A stretch of 64,000 nt of DNA, from positions 33,083,292 to 33,147,291 of the forward strand of contig NC_054753.1 in the NCBI RefSeq assembly GCF_018143015.1, in the 5' to 3' direction. The notes beneath the pieces were generated by a model. The model saw only the letters and a list, made by a program, of their open reading frames with translations, was not told the origin of the DNA and searched no databases. The stretch is from Lytechinus variegatus (Eukaryota > Echinodermata > Echinoidea > Temnopleuroida > Toxopneustidae). Positions 33,651 to 45,800 of this stretch are shown here, one piece after another (positions within the stretch are counted from its first letter, which is position 1; each line of letters begins with the position of its first letter). Both the position numbers and the translations under genes were made by a program.

Positions 33651-34999
33651 CAAGAATGAGAACATTGCAAAGATTGTAGTGTGTACAGATTCTCACACAT
33701 GTTAATCTAAGATTCTGTTTATTGGTCAATGTATGCACACAAATAAATTTGGTTTCTAATAGCTTTGACAATAAGTATATACAAAAATGAAAAGTAAAAT
33801 ATAATTACCTAACTGTATTGAAAAATTTACATATACAAATGCGATAAATCATTCATTTTCTGCAATTACTTTAATTTCCCTAAAAATTCATAATGCAAGT
33901 GGATGATGATAAAAAGTTCAGTATATTGCTATAACCCCCCCCCCCCCTCATTCTAGTATATGCGGAGTATGTAGAAGAAGTAATACATAATCTAACACTT
34001 GTACATGACTATGGTAAGATCCTTAAATCTAAGATTATGTTATATAATCTTGCAGTATTTTCGACCTTGTTATGATGTATTTATCATAATTATGTACAAT
34101 TCTTGTGGAACGGAAATCAATAAATCAAATCAAAGATAATACAGTAAAATTTCCTCATGGTAACATATAATAAAAGCAATCAAACTTCAAGACGAGTTAT
34201 TACTATTTGGTTCATATTTGGAAAAAAATATAATTATGTTCACCCACCGACAGAAACGGCAGAATTATCGTGGTTGTCAATAAAATACAGAATTATAATC
34301 TCTTCTACTATAACATATTGATTCAGTGTAAAATTTAAGATTGTGCTGATATTTAGGGATTTCACAAGCAGTTAGGCTCAACACATTCTTTTGTAATGTA
34401 TTAATTGAAGATTTTTACAATGAGGGGGTTCTTCATCAATCACAGTAGGTAATATCAACTGCACATAAGGTTTGGTCCGCTCCCAATAAGAAGTTAATGT
34501 CCGAATGTCGTGTTATAGGGCACATGAGAGTAATTCAACCGCGCGCATGACTTTATTGATTAAAATAATTCATTAAAAATAGATCAAATGTTTGTATTTC
34601 AAAAGAAAAACGATAGACATAATGCTATGTTCATACTCTTTCATAATCAAGGCGTTTGGGGTGATTAGACTGCATTTTTGTATTTCATTTTCATTATTAT
34701 TACCCACAATGCAGTTCTGGTTTTTCTGGCAATGAACTGGCCGAAATTATGGTTAGTCTTATTTCAGGCCATTTAACTTTTGATTGAGCTGGGCAAGTAC
34801 CTGATTAACATATCAAGTCTTAATGTACTGTTAATTGTGACTAATGTCAGTGAATTAAAGCAAAATCTATCGAGGGATTGACTTTAATGATTTTTTGATG
34901 AGCTATGATATAACACGTGAGTGAATGGGGGTCTGTAATACTCATGTGTGCCCTTTAGAGCGACTGCACTTCTACACTGTTGTTGCTATGGCTGGGCGT
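33651..34999. other. No gene recognised
   Basis: AT-rich intergenic sequence between the two inverted hAT-like copies, with no domain-bearing ORF. A poly-C run lies at about 33936-33949. Confidence 0.55.
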
Positions 35000-35007
35000 C
35001 GTCTGCT

Positions 35008-36340
35008 CAGTGGCGTAGATAGATTTTTTTTTTCCCGGGGGCACTGGGGGGTCCTTGCTTTTTCAGGAGGGGGGGCACCGGCCATTTTTCCGGTGTGTAT
35101 GTGTCCACAAGGGCGGATCCGACTTTCGCCAATAGGGGACGGGGCCCGAAATTATCTTCACCTATATCAGTCACCTGTTAGTTTTATTCTTATAAAACAA
35201 CATAAACATAAAATAATCTCATAAGCCTTATAAAAAGTGCGAGCGCGAAGCGCGAGCGATTTTTTTTTACTTTAAAGTATTTTTTCCTGAAGTTTAATTT
35301 TCTGGGCAATGTTATGTGTGATCCTAAACGAGATTCGTATGTACCCCCAAGCGCGAACAGAAATTTTTATCAACTGTTCTAGCATTATCGAAAAGGGACC
35401 TGTTAAGGACTGCTTACAGTCACCCATGAAGACGGTATATATTTCAATAATGCGAGCGCGAAGCGCGAGCAAATTTTTTGACATTCCGACCTAAAAAAAA
35501 ATGTTCATTCTAAGCACTTTTTGTATTAATTAATGGGATAGGTATGTAACTAAACAATTGATGCGAGCGCGAAGCGCGAGAGGAAGAAAATTGAGACTCT
35601 TTTTTAGACCTAAAAGCGGGAAACTCTATTCATATTTTGTAAGTCATAAATAGGATATAGTCAATTGGGTATCATTAATAATGCGATCGTGAAGCGTGAG
35701 CAGGCAATTATTGATATTCTGATGTATAAAACTGGATAATTTAAGTACATTTTAAATAAAGAACATGCACGCTATCGCGCATGTTTTATATTTAGACCTA
35801 AAATCTGGGCATTCTGAATACATTTGTTAAATGGAACATTATGAAATACACGTAGACAATATGAACTTGGCAAATCAAACAATGTGACCACGCAGCGTGA
35901 GCTTAAAATGCTGATATGTAGACCATAAAACGATTTTTACAGAGCACTTAAATTTGTTAAGGAAAAAAAAACAATGAAAGCTCGATGTCCGATCTAAAAT
36001 GTGTTTTGCATATTGACTTCACAACTTGCTCCACATCAGCATATTGAGCAAGATATGAATCCCATCGAAAAAGCAATTATGGCGCGAAGCGCCAGCAAAT
36101 TTTTTTTATAGTAACATGAAAAGATTTTTTTTAATGCAAGTCTCTCTCTCACACTATTTCATTCATTCGTCTTCCTCCTCTTATTTTCCTCTTCTTTTTT
36201 TTCTTCTGTCTTTCTTCTTTCCCCTTTTCTTTCTTCTTTCTCCTTTTTTTTGCTCTGCCAATTTTTTTCTGGGGGGGCACACCAAATCTCAGGGGGGCAC
36301 GTGCCCCCCAGGCCCCCCCTTCCCCGTAGCTACGCCACTG
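35008..36340 (+). mobile_element. Complete hAT-like non-autonomous element, 1333 bp
   Basis: Begins CAGTGGCGTAGATAG and ends with CTACGCCACTG. It is flanked by a perfect 8-bp target duplication CGTCTGCT (35000-35007 and 36341-36348). An 8-bp duplication together with CAG-type ends is the hAT signature. No transposase is present, so it was moved in trans. The interior carries about six CG-dense palindromes of the form GCGAGCGCGAAGCGCGAGC (near 35239, 35451, 35561, 35681, 35881 and 36078, the last three degenerate) and CT-rich sequence near the right end. Related copies lie at 32818, 51215 and 58828. Confidence 0.85.
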
Positions 36341-36348
36341 CGTCTGCT

Positions 36349-37740
36349 AGAAATCGATGGTGAGAATGCTTCAAACAGTTTTATGCAAAGTGATAGGTTA
36401 TGTTTAACAACAGTTGATAAGTATATAACTCGGCATTTAGTGCATTTATCGCTTACTATGCTGGAATGACGCTTTCAAATGTATATTCAATGCTTATTAT
36501 CATTTATCATGCAGAAATGCGAGTTTCTACTGCCAAGAGGAGATCAGATCTGGTTGGTTTGAGAGTGTGAAATTAAATAAGTAGGGATTTCAAAATGATA
36601 AATAACTTCTAATTATCATCAGGATTCCTCTTTTTTCAATATTTAGAGCACGCAGAGAAAGAAAGATGAACAAAACATTAAAATACATAAACTTGTCTCA
36701 GTCAGATGTTATACATCATAGATTACGCACTTGAATACTATTCAATTTAATTAAAAGCTACGGGAGGAAGGGGGGGGGGTGGAGCTGAGTCGGGGTACAT
36801 ACCCCATCCTCCTGGCTTGAAGCGGCAGGGCGGGGTTAGTGCCTATAGCACCCTGCCCCCCTTCTTCCTCCAAATTAACGGATATAATGAGGAAGAGAGG
36901 TGAAATGAGCAAAAGAAATGCTTACACTCTTTGTTTGTTATCATATTTTCTTTTATTTACTTTGTTTATTTTTATGCGAATACAAAGGTAATTAATCACC
37001 TCGAACAAAATTAAACATGTAAACAAGAAGTTGTAAATCCACACAATACATATTTAGCCCATTGATGGACATCAAGCAAGTAGAACTTGTAGCTGCAATA
37101 CCATAGGAAGCGCACAAAATATGTGAATGGAACACTGCATTTTTACATTAAAATGAGGGGTGTCTTATGAGACATTTTCTTTTCTTTTAACACGTTTAGT
37201 CAGATTCGGTATTGAATGCAATGTAAGGTATCAATCTCTTCAGGAGAACCCACTCTTTCTTTTGAGACCAACATTTTCAACTTTTCGTCATTTGACCCAC
37301 AGTATAGGGCCTTGATCAAAACGCCCTCTTTTGACTAATTACATGTAGCAAATAGCAACGGATGACGCTTTCCGTTACACTTACAGTTGAAAATTTGATG
37401 GAAGATGATATTGTATAAAATTTTACCTATTGATAACATACGTAAGTATCTTTTTTAAATAACTGAATATCTGAGCATGATATGCATTTTGTTATCATTT
37501 AGATGAGGTGAAATCTTAAATCCATCACCATTTACGCATTTGCAAAGTTGCTAGGCCCGTGGGCCGTGGCGTTATGCGAGTGTATGCCCGACGCATTCTA
37601 TTCAGTGTATACCATATCAGTTGATCACTTCTTGCGTGACTCATTGAATTGCACTAGGGCGGGGCACATGAACGTTGGTGACTCGGCTTCGGTGAGCATC
37701 GAAGGGGACAGCCAAAGAACATTTCACATTGACGTTAAAC
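36349..37740. other. No gene recognised
   Basis: Intergenic sequence. The ORF at 37548-37775 has no recognised domain, and no repeat ends were found. Confidence 0.5.
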
Positions 37741-38400
37741 TAAGTACAAGTCCACCCATCAAAAAGTGGATTTGATTAATAAAAAAGAGAAAAATCCAAC
37801 AAACTTAATCATTATTTTGCCGAAAATTTCATCAATATCCATGATATTATCTGATGTAAAATAAAATTAAAATCATGACAAAAAATTTAAGTTTTAAACG
37901 TCTGCCTCTCGTTCTGCTTTAATTTTCAGTTCCAAACTGAGTCTGTAAACAAACTGATGACATCACTCACTATTTCCTTTGTATTTTGTTATTCACATAT
38001 GAAAAAAATTCTCATTGTCTTGTCAAAGTTTTATTTCACCCTTACCTGTGTGCACTTGTTGTGTACGAGTTGAAAGAAGTCAACAGTGCTGACGAAATAA
38101 ACCACAGTGGGTGGACTGGTGACTTAAACCAGGATATTGCCGAAATTACAACCATTTTCCCCAAAAAATTATGGTTCAGTCATGTTGGTCCGTATTGACA
38201 AATCTGTAAAAAATGAAATTTTGTATGAACTAAACAATAAAGAACAAAAGAAATAGCGAAGGACATTGACCTCATTTGCACATCACTGAGTTTTGCATAG
38301 TCTATAACTCTTGTGAAAAATAAGCGAAATATGTTGTAACTTATGTTCAATTTTGTTGAAATTTTTAGCAGCGTGGCAGTCAGTGAGAATGGGAATTGCT
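37741..38400. mobile_element. Diverged inverted-repeat element related to the TTAA MITE
   Basis: 'gaaaatttcatcaa' and 'gatgacatcactcactattt' on the left are mirrored by 'attgacctcatttgcacatcact' (split near 38260-38285) and 'gttgaaatttttagca' on the right. The order and spacing resemble the 14362 family, but the ends are eroded. Boundaries are approximate. Confidence 0.45.
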
Positions 38401-39332
38401 TGTCTGAAGAAGCCTGCAAAGATGAGTAGGTGAAACTGAAAGCTCACAAAGTAAAAACAAATATTTTGGAAATATAAATATTTTTTCTATTCAACAGTTT
38501 GAATCTAGTAAATCATCTAATAAAATGGGAGCGGAGGAGTTGGCAATAGTTAGAATAGACTCTAAAAAAATATAAACATATTTTCTCTTGAAGGGACGCC
38601 TTGTTTGGAATATTCTTTAAAGTCGCTCATATTGACTGGTCTTTGATTTACCTGCAAACCTCAGTTCGAATAATATGAATTGTTGCACTAGTACAGCACA
38701 GTCTGTGTGATGTAAGAAAAAGATCAGCATCTTGATTGCAATCATTCTTTCCATGAATTTTATGTAGGAAAAGAAAAATACAAGGCTTCATTCTAGAAGT
38801 TTAGTGATAACAGCCCAGCACACTGATACAAATTATTTAGTAAGATGGAGAGAGCAACAGTAATAGACTTGGGAAATCGACTGCATAAGTAATTGCATTT
38901 TCCCAGTTGATCCGGTAATTAGGTAATAAGGTAATTAATGAGAACGAAATGAATCATGATATTGAAGATTGTAAGTTTTTCATCATTTTGCAGCCTATTG
39001 AACAGATAGAACATTTTTATACACATACATTTTGTAGAACAACAACAGTTTTTATTACAATTGATGTGAGAATTGCATCAATTCATTGTTTGAAAGGAAA
39101 GTTTTTTTTTCTCCTGATGTCATGAAGGTGAGTTGATATTAACTCATGGGTTAAATCATGTAATTTTACACAATGGTATTGCATAGTTTTTCTTCATATC
39201 AACTGGATCCTGCAGTTCTCCAGGACTGGAGGAAATCAACAGAAGAAGAAGGTAATACAAGTGTTAAACTATGCGATTCACAAAAGTGGGTTAACTCAGC
39301 CATCAGGGTTCTTTATTTAACACAACACGTTT
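38401..39332. other. No gene recognised
   Basis: AT-rich sequence upstream of the kelch gene, which may include its promoter or a 5' exon. No specific core promoter could be picked out. Confidence 0.45.
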
Positions 39333-39549
39333 GGAGGCGCAATAGCTCGGTCAGTAGAGGGGTGGTTTCAGATTCCATTGACCCGGGTTTGATTCCCACT
39401 TGGTGCGCTAGTGCCCTTTGGTAAGGCATTACATGTAATCCTTATTACCAGGTCCCTCGGAGAGGATCTTAAGCCGTTGGTCCTCTGGTTGCTTGCTTAC
39501 AAGCATTCATACTTTCTTAGCAATTAGGTAAAAAAATCACCACCACCAA
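39333..39549 (+). mobile_element. tRNA-derived SINE, family 2
   Basis: 'ggaggcgcaatagctcggtc' and 'gggtttgattcccac' form the tRNA-like head. The body 'gcgctagtgccctttggtaa' and end 'caccaccaccaac' match the 32341-32547 copy, with scattered substitutions and a small insertion ('catgtaa'). Confidence 0.85.
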
Positions 39550-39818
39550 CACAAATGTCAATTTAGCAACAGGGTGAAAAAAATATGAATTCACAGCATA
39601 AAGTCTACAATATTTAGCCCAAGGGTGGAAGATACATGTACATGCTATCCACCTATGTGAATTCAGATAGTTTTGAAAAATATAATATAAGCACATGTAT
39701 TTGACTGTGCATGTATATCTCGGTTATAAAAAAATAATTTGCTTTATTTCTCTTTGCCCAGGTCTGGGAATTATCAAACTCTTTGATATGAAGTAGTGGC
39801 TGACATTCCAGAATAACA

Positions 39819-40522
39819 ATGGCAACAGCACGCATCGCAATAAACAACAATTTCAGCATGCAGAAGCCTATAAGACCAGAACCACATCGTAGTCATGCTC
39901 CGGCCCCTAGCAGACAGTACCAGTGTGCTGAGCATGGTAAAGACATTCTCAACCAGCTTCATCAGTTGTGGAAGCAGCGGATCTTGTGCGATGGTAACAT
40001 CATTGCCAATGGTCACCATTTTGCTGTACATCGCGCTGTGCTTGCTTCCTGCAGTGAGTACTTCAGGTCAATTTATCTTGAGAATGACAACGTCCGTGAC
40101 GTCCAACTCCACAGTAACATCACCAAGGACAGTCTGGAGTTGCTCCTGCACTATGCTTACACCTCTCAGATAGAACTCACCCTGGAGAATGTCCGCAAGG
40201 TTGTGTCTGGAGCCGTTCAGTTGAAAATGAAGCGTGTCATCGACATCTGCATTCAGTATCTGACGTCTGTCCTGGCCGTTGAGAACTGCATCGGAATCCT
40301 CCACCTCTCCAGGAAGTTCTGTTTCAAGCAGTTGGAGCAGGATGTGCATGAGTTCATCGTTGATAACTTCTTGACTGTAGCAGAGAGACCAGAGTTCCAG
40401 TCCCTCAAGTATGATGATATGTGTTTTTTCCTCAAGCAAGACCGCATGTCCATTGTTTCTGAGTTTCAGCTCTTTGGAATTGCAGCTCGTTGGATAAACC
40501 ATGATAAGCAGACAAGATTCAG
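39819..40522 (+). CDS. KLHL-family kelch protein, coding exon 1 (BTB and most of BACK)
   Basis: Encodes residues 1-234 plus two bases of codon 235. The BTB domain (about residues 48-155) includes 'ILCDGNIIANGHHFAVHRAV' and 'YFRSIY', and leads into the start of BACK ('VENCIGILHLSRKF', 'FIVDNF'). BTB-BACK-kelch proteins generally serve as substrate adaptors of cullin-3 ubiquitin ligases, with BTB binding the cullin. The ATG at 39819 is preceded by an in-frame TGA at 39801, so the start is well fixed. A 5' UTR acceptor (tctctttgcccag, AG at 39760-39761) suggests a non-coding upstream exon. The exon ends at a CAG/GTATAG donor (GT at 40523) with phase matching exon 2. From memory it resembles the KLHL9/KLHL13/KLHL26 branch, so no symbol is given. 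Confidence 0.93.
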
Positions 40523-41738
40523 GTATAGAATTTAGTGGTATATATTGCTTGCTTTATTTAGATTTACATAAGATTAAATCAACAGCATAGGCCTATACAT
40601 GTACTCAAAAATATTTTTCTTTACAATAATGAAAACAAATACATGTAGTTGTTTTGTTTTCTTCAGGGAAAAGCATTCTGACATGTTCACTTGTTACTGC
40701 AAATTGTTATTTTTTCATTCATGTTTCCATATAAAAAAGACAGATATTTACATGAAGTAGTATTTTGAGGAGTTTGAGGTACATGTAGTCATGAGGTAGT
40801 GGTGGTAATTTTAGAGTAGCACAATGTGCATTCATCAGAATATGAATGGAAGCAATACACAACAAATAAAATGGAAATTTATGCAAAGATTGATGTTGAA
40901 ATTAGAGTACCGGTCCCTGTTGAACAAAGAGTTACGATTGATCCAATCAATCACAACTATGGACGGCCAGCAATGTCAACATCTATTACATGTATGCATG
41001 TTTGTTCAAAATATTTTCTAGCTGTGATGCGTATTCATGCATTCAGTGTTTTCTTGAAAATTTACTGCGCTTCTCTTTTGCATAAAAAGGACATTGTGCA
41101 AATTTTTCGGAGAAAAAAATATGACACTAATGGATTTCCAGAGAGTTACGATTGATCGGATCAATCGTAACTCTTTGTACTACAGGGCCTAGATTTGCTT
41201 AGGAATAAAGTTTAGGGGACTTGGGGTAAATATGACTCGTTCATCAGTCTGATTTTGATCAGAAAATAGCAATTAACTGTTATTAGCCAATAAGTACAAT
41301 CCATTTTCACACCAAATTTAGTTTCTCCCTTTTGTTGTGCTTCTACATGTATTCATTTGTTCATCATACTACATGTACATGCATGATGAGTTCCAATCGC
41401 AAATCTCAAATATGTCTGATTTCGTGCTTCAAATGAATTAACATTACTGTAGTTCAGGGTTTGAATTAATCCAAGGTCTTAGATGCCCTTTAGACTGGCC
41501 TCAGTGCCCCTTGTCATTAGTATTGGATATTTATTTTTAAAAAGTATTATTTCCATTTGGGCTTTAATATAGAAATGTGTCCTATAGAAAAGTGGCATTG
41601 CCTTGAAAGTATCAATATTTAAGGCCTACTACTTTTACACCTCCTTGTCCCATCTTTCCTTGCCATCTTGCCATGTTATCCCTGATATTTAGGCAAAAAT
41701 AGTTGTATACTTAACTTTTTATTTAATTGATTTGACAG
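40523..41738 (+). other. Kelch gene intron 1
   Basis: Starts GTATAG and ends 'gatttgacag'. It contains a palindromic MITE (40912-41190) and otherwise unremarkable AT-rich sequence. Splicing joins AG with A to make the arginine codon AGA, and the frame continues as RHAAHLMKHIRFPL, a conserved BACK-domain stretch. That match supports both splice sites. Confidence 0.9.
40912..41190. mobile_element. Full-length palindromic MITE in kelch intron 1
   Basis: Left 'ggtccctgttgaacaaagag' plus 'ttacgattgatcc' is mirrored by right 'gatcaatcgtaactctttg' and 'tactacagggcc'. Each arm also holds the small palindrome 'gattgatc..gatcaatc'. Length is 279 bp, with no coding content. It is the best preserved member of the family also seen at 19900 and 20669. 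Confidence 0.75.
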
Positions 41739-42969
41739 ACATGCAGCTCACCTGATGAAGCACATTCGATTCCCATTGATATCAAGTGATGACTTGGTGG
41801 AACACGTCCAGTCACATGACTTTATGATGCAAGATCAGGCATGCCATCGATTCCTGATAGAAGCCTTAAACTACCACCTGGTGCCTCACCGCCAGCCGGC
41901 CATGCAGACCCCTCGCACCCGCATCAGGTCGACCAAGGAAGCCATCGTGACCATTGGAGGTGAACTGCCACACCATAGAGTGAGTAACCTGGTTATTGCT
42001 ATGGATGAACTACACAGCGGCTGGAAGGAACTATCTAGGATGCCTCTGAAGCGGGTGGATCACTGTGTGGTGGTCCTCAATCATTTTGTTTATGTTGTCG
42101 GTGGGCAGGTGACATTGAACTCCAATGGCAAGGAGAGCATTGGGACTGTCCATCGGTATGATCCTAGGTTCAACAAGTGGCTGCAGATGTGTCCTATGCA
42201 ACAGAGAAGAGCATTCTTCTACTTGGCTGGGGTTGGAGGCAGCTTGATAGCTGTGGGAGGTAAGAATGAACAGGGTGCCCTGGCTTCAGTTGAGATGTTC
42301 AATCCGACAGAGAATAGTTGGAAATACCTGCATCGCTTGGATGAACCAACATATGCCATGTCTGGAACTGTCGTAGATGGCCACTTATACATCAGTGGAG
42401 GATTTGCCACCCACAACTTCAGCCGGATGTGCTACATGTACAACGGAGAGATCGACCACTGGATTCCCAAGTGCAAAATGAGTGTTGCTAGAGGGTTTCA
42501 CATGAGCTGCACTATCCGTGGAATGATGTATGTTATGGGTGGGAACCATTTGAACTCCTATGGAGATCGGGTTGACGTAATGGGAGTTGAGCGGTACAAC
42601 CCTCAAGAAGACACCTGGATCACCATGTCACCCATGCTGACTGGTCTTAGCATGGCAGGCTGTACAACAACGGAAGACAAGAAGATCTATGTTGTTGGTG
42701 GCTACAATGGCCTTGGTCGGCAGCGTGAGAAGGACATTCATTGCTACAATGTAGACGCAGATGAGTGGGACGTGGTTGCAGAGCTTCCAGACTCGAGTTT
42801 AAGAATGTCTTGTTGCACATTGACTCTTCCAAATAGCGTCTTCAACGGATCATCTCCTACTGCTGACTCCTTGTCGACTTCAGACTCTCATTTCACTTCC
42901 GTTTCACAGCTGAACGAGAATTACTCGGGAATGAGTAACAGTGGAAGTACTGTCTTAATGAACAGGTAA
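41739..42969 (+). CDS. KLHL-family kelch protein, coding exon 2 (end of BACK and kelch propeller)
   Basis: Completes BACK ('HLMKHIRFPLISSDDLVEHV') and then encodes six kelch repeats. Their double-glycine strands are 'IVTIGGE', 'VYVVGGQ', 'LIAVGGK', 'LYISGGF', 'MYVMGGN' and 'IYVVGGY', each followed by a W-containing strand ('NKWLQM', 'NSWKYL', 'DHWIPK', 'DTWITM', 'DEWDVV'). The propeller spans about residues 303-605 and should bind the substrate for ubiquitination. A serine/threonine-rich tail follows ('SLSTSDSHFTSVSQLNENY'). With exon 1 the protein is 644 residues, normal for the family. The stop TAA at 42967 overlaps a CAG/GTAACA donor, so splicing to 43561 may extend the protein. Confidence 0.95.
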
Positions 42970-43560
42970 CACAATATCATGTTAAAACCTTACAACGGTT
43001 TATAGTATACTAGCCAGTTTAACATTCCATTGGAGTTTAGTAATCTTTCATGTACATGTATTCTTTTAATCTGAATACAGGTACTTAAACATACGAGATC
43101 AATGCCAATATTATCTATTGAAATCATGAGGTTGCTACTTTGACCAAATCCATTTTCAGTGAACTCATCACTTGTTGGCAATAAACATTTTTGATAAATT
43201 GACATTTGAAATTGAAAAAAAAGTACTACTTTATAACATAGCAGGATTGAAGTACTGTGCCTGTACTCATATCTTTGCCAAACATTTTCAAAAGTAAATT
43301 TATAAATCCACAAATGTAAACTTGTGGGATTGTCTTTCTGGTGGTGTGAAAATATAAAATTCAGTGTTACTGATACTGAAAGGTAAGATTTGTCTTTGCT
43401 TGAAATGCTTATATATTTTTTTTCATTGTACATTTTATGAAAAAAATCAACAGGATTTGGTTATGACAAACAAATGATTGCGTACATGTTCAATGTATAC
43501 ACATTTTTTGGCAATACATGTACCTGTATATCAAATGGTTTACTATTTGATCTGTTTTAG

Positions 43561-43633
43561 GAAGCTTTGTACAATAAAGCTTGAGGAATCTGATGAGATA
43601 AAGATGAATACAGTATTAGCAAGGAATTGGTAG
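43561..43633 (+). CDS. Possible alternative last coding exon of the kelch gene
   Basis: The acceptor 'ttgatctgttttag' ends at 43560. If the donor at 42966 is used, AG plus G restores the same arginine and the frame continues for 23 residues (KLCTIKLEESDEIKMNTVLA, then RNW) to TAG at 43631-43633. The total would be 667 residues. An AATAAA at 43573-43578 lies inside the exon, so the unspliced form could be polyadenylated just after it. The two forms would then compete. Predicted from sequence only. Confidence 0.4.
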
Positions 43634-45800
43634 TGAGACGATTCTCTGAAGTGAGTGCTTTTCATTGCTGTTTATTGAATTGAGTGTTTTGTGATTTTTC
43701 TTTTGTTCTATATTTCAAAATCACTGCCAATTCATTACCAGATTATATGAATATGTATACCCTAAATCATATGATGTAGTAGTACACATGGGTGTATGAT
43801 CAAAGTTAAGATTAATTGCACAATTTTGTTTTCATTTGAAATAGAATTCATTCCAATTAAATAACTGGGTTGCAAATGTCATGATGTAATCTTTGTCCAT
43901 CTGGTCAAGTCCCTCAATTTGTAAGATAAATATTCAATGAGCGCTTTTGAAGGAAAATGAAAAAAAAGGTTGGGAGAGGCCACTACTTGTATACATGTAT
44001 TTGTTTGATTTGAATATATGTTCACAGGAAATCAGCAGTTGAATTTTTTTTATAAAAATCAGTCACTACAAATTTGTAAGATTGGGATGTTAGTACATGT
44101 ATATGAAAGCCAAAGTCAGGCTTTAAGTCCATACATTTTGCTGGAATTTTTTTTATTTAGACTCACTTTTATAACAAATTACCAAGGAAAACAGTATATT
44201 CAGCTTTCACATACAAGTGTTAAGTACTACATGTAAGTAGCATCAGCATATTTATATTTTTTCCTACATGTAGGTCTATACAGTGTGCAAATCATGGTAA
44301 TGAGGTTGACCAAAACTTAATACAATATACACATTTACATGTACATTGTTCTTTGTGAAGTCAGGTAGATAAATACCAGAGATTTCATATACATGTACAT
44401 ACATGTATAAATTCCTATTTAAAAAAACACCGAGTAGCAAGGTTAAAATTTTTCAATGTTGTAAACTAAGGCAATACGTTATCTTCTTATCCTGTGCCAT
44501 AAGTATTTCAAAGCATCATTAACTTTGCTCTACAAAAGGCAAATCTTTGATGCTTGCGCTGTTTGAAGTTTAATTGTTCTTAAGTAGAGATATTGTCCAC
44601 TTTATATCTTTACAATGTGGGCTTCTTAGCCTACTCATGTATGTGATAATATTGTAAAACAAGTAATTTATCTGAAGAGCAGTGGTGATAGATTGCTCCT
44701 CCCTAGTTGGGGGAGGGATGGGTTCTCCTGTCTCAGATATACATGTAGAACCTTGGAGATCACACCAATAATGTATACCCGGAGGACCAATCAATATGCT
44801 TCATTGCCTTTAAGATAAATAAGCTGATTTTGACAATTGTTTTAAAGTGAACAATACATGTACAGTACATGTATTTACCCCACCCCCTCCCTTTACAATG
44901 TATACCCAATCATGGCAAATATGAATGATTCAGAACAAAAAACAGTCCTGAACAACAAAGAAAGTTCATTTTACATATCCGGTAATACAAATGTACATGT
45001 ACCTAAAAGCAATAACAAGTGAAGCTATTTACATCACTACTCCCCCCAAAACCAAAAAAATATTGCTGTAATTCAGCTTTTAGACAAAACTGGAGTAGAA
45101 TCAAGTATTAATCATGTTCTTTCTAGAGCGAATTTTAAAAATGAAATTTTCAATAATACTTAATGTAAATGTACATTTATTATGCATGGGGCTCAGAAAC
45201 TCCATAGAAGTAAATCATTTGCATGACATGGTACATGTATAATGTATTTACACCTTGACTTATTGTCTAATATATATTTCACCTTGAATTTAGTGAAATG
45301 CATTATATCAACCTCGTCTTTCCTTTTATGGCATGCATTTGCACGTTAAGTATTTTGCAATAATACGTTTTTGTGTGATATATATATAAAATATGCATGT
45401 AATATATAATGTAGTTTGTATGTGAAATTAGAACCCATTCTCTATTTCCTTAAACTAGTTTTCAAAATCTGTTTTAAAAGTTCTAATAGTGGAAACCATA
45501 TAACATGTAATGGGGCTGCTTGAAGTGGTTAATTGGAAGAAATCACTATGGAAAGCCAAGTCAGGATGTGGTTTTCAAGGCCGCTTTGGCTTGTTTAACT
45601 GGTTAAAGTGTACATGAGGACACGGTTGATCTTTGCATGGGAGTACGAGAGTGTGAACTTTGGCTGCGCTACTGTCTGTAGAATGCCTATAGGCTGCAGT
45701 TTCAAATTTCGCACGAAACATGTGACTCTACTGAGAGCGTCCCCATAGCAACAAGACCACGATACATGAAGTGGTTCTGGAAACCAGTGCAGAAGATGGT
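43634..45800. other. Kelch gene 3' flank; no second gene recognised
   Basis: AT-rich and unusually dense in 'acatgta' palindromes (for example 44229, 44335, 44392, 44857-44875 and 45233). ORFs on either strand lack domains. Confidence 0.5.

Noticed and set aside
33455-33771. Proline-rich - strand ORFs
   Set aside because: They translate a GA/GGGGA low-complexity tract.
40068-40502. 144-codon - strand ORF over kelch exon 1
   Set aside because: Antisense to the BTB-coding exon, and its composition reflects the sense codons.
42990-43433. 147-codon - strand ORF after the kelch stop
   Set aside because: No recognisable domain. It lies in the kelch 3' UTR or last intron, and length alone is not enough in AT-rich DNA.
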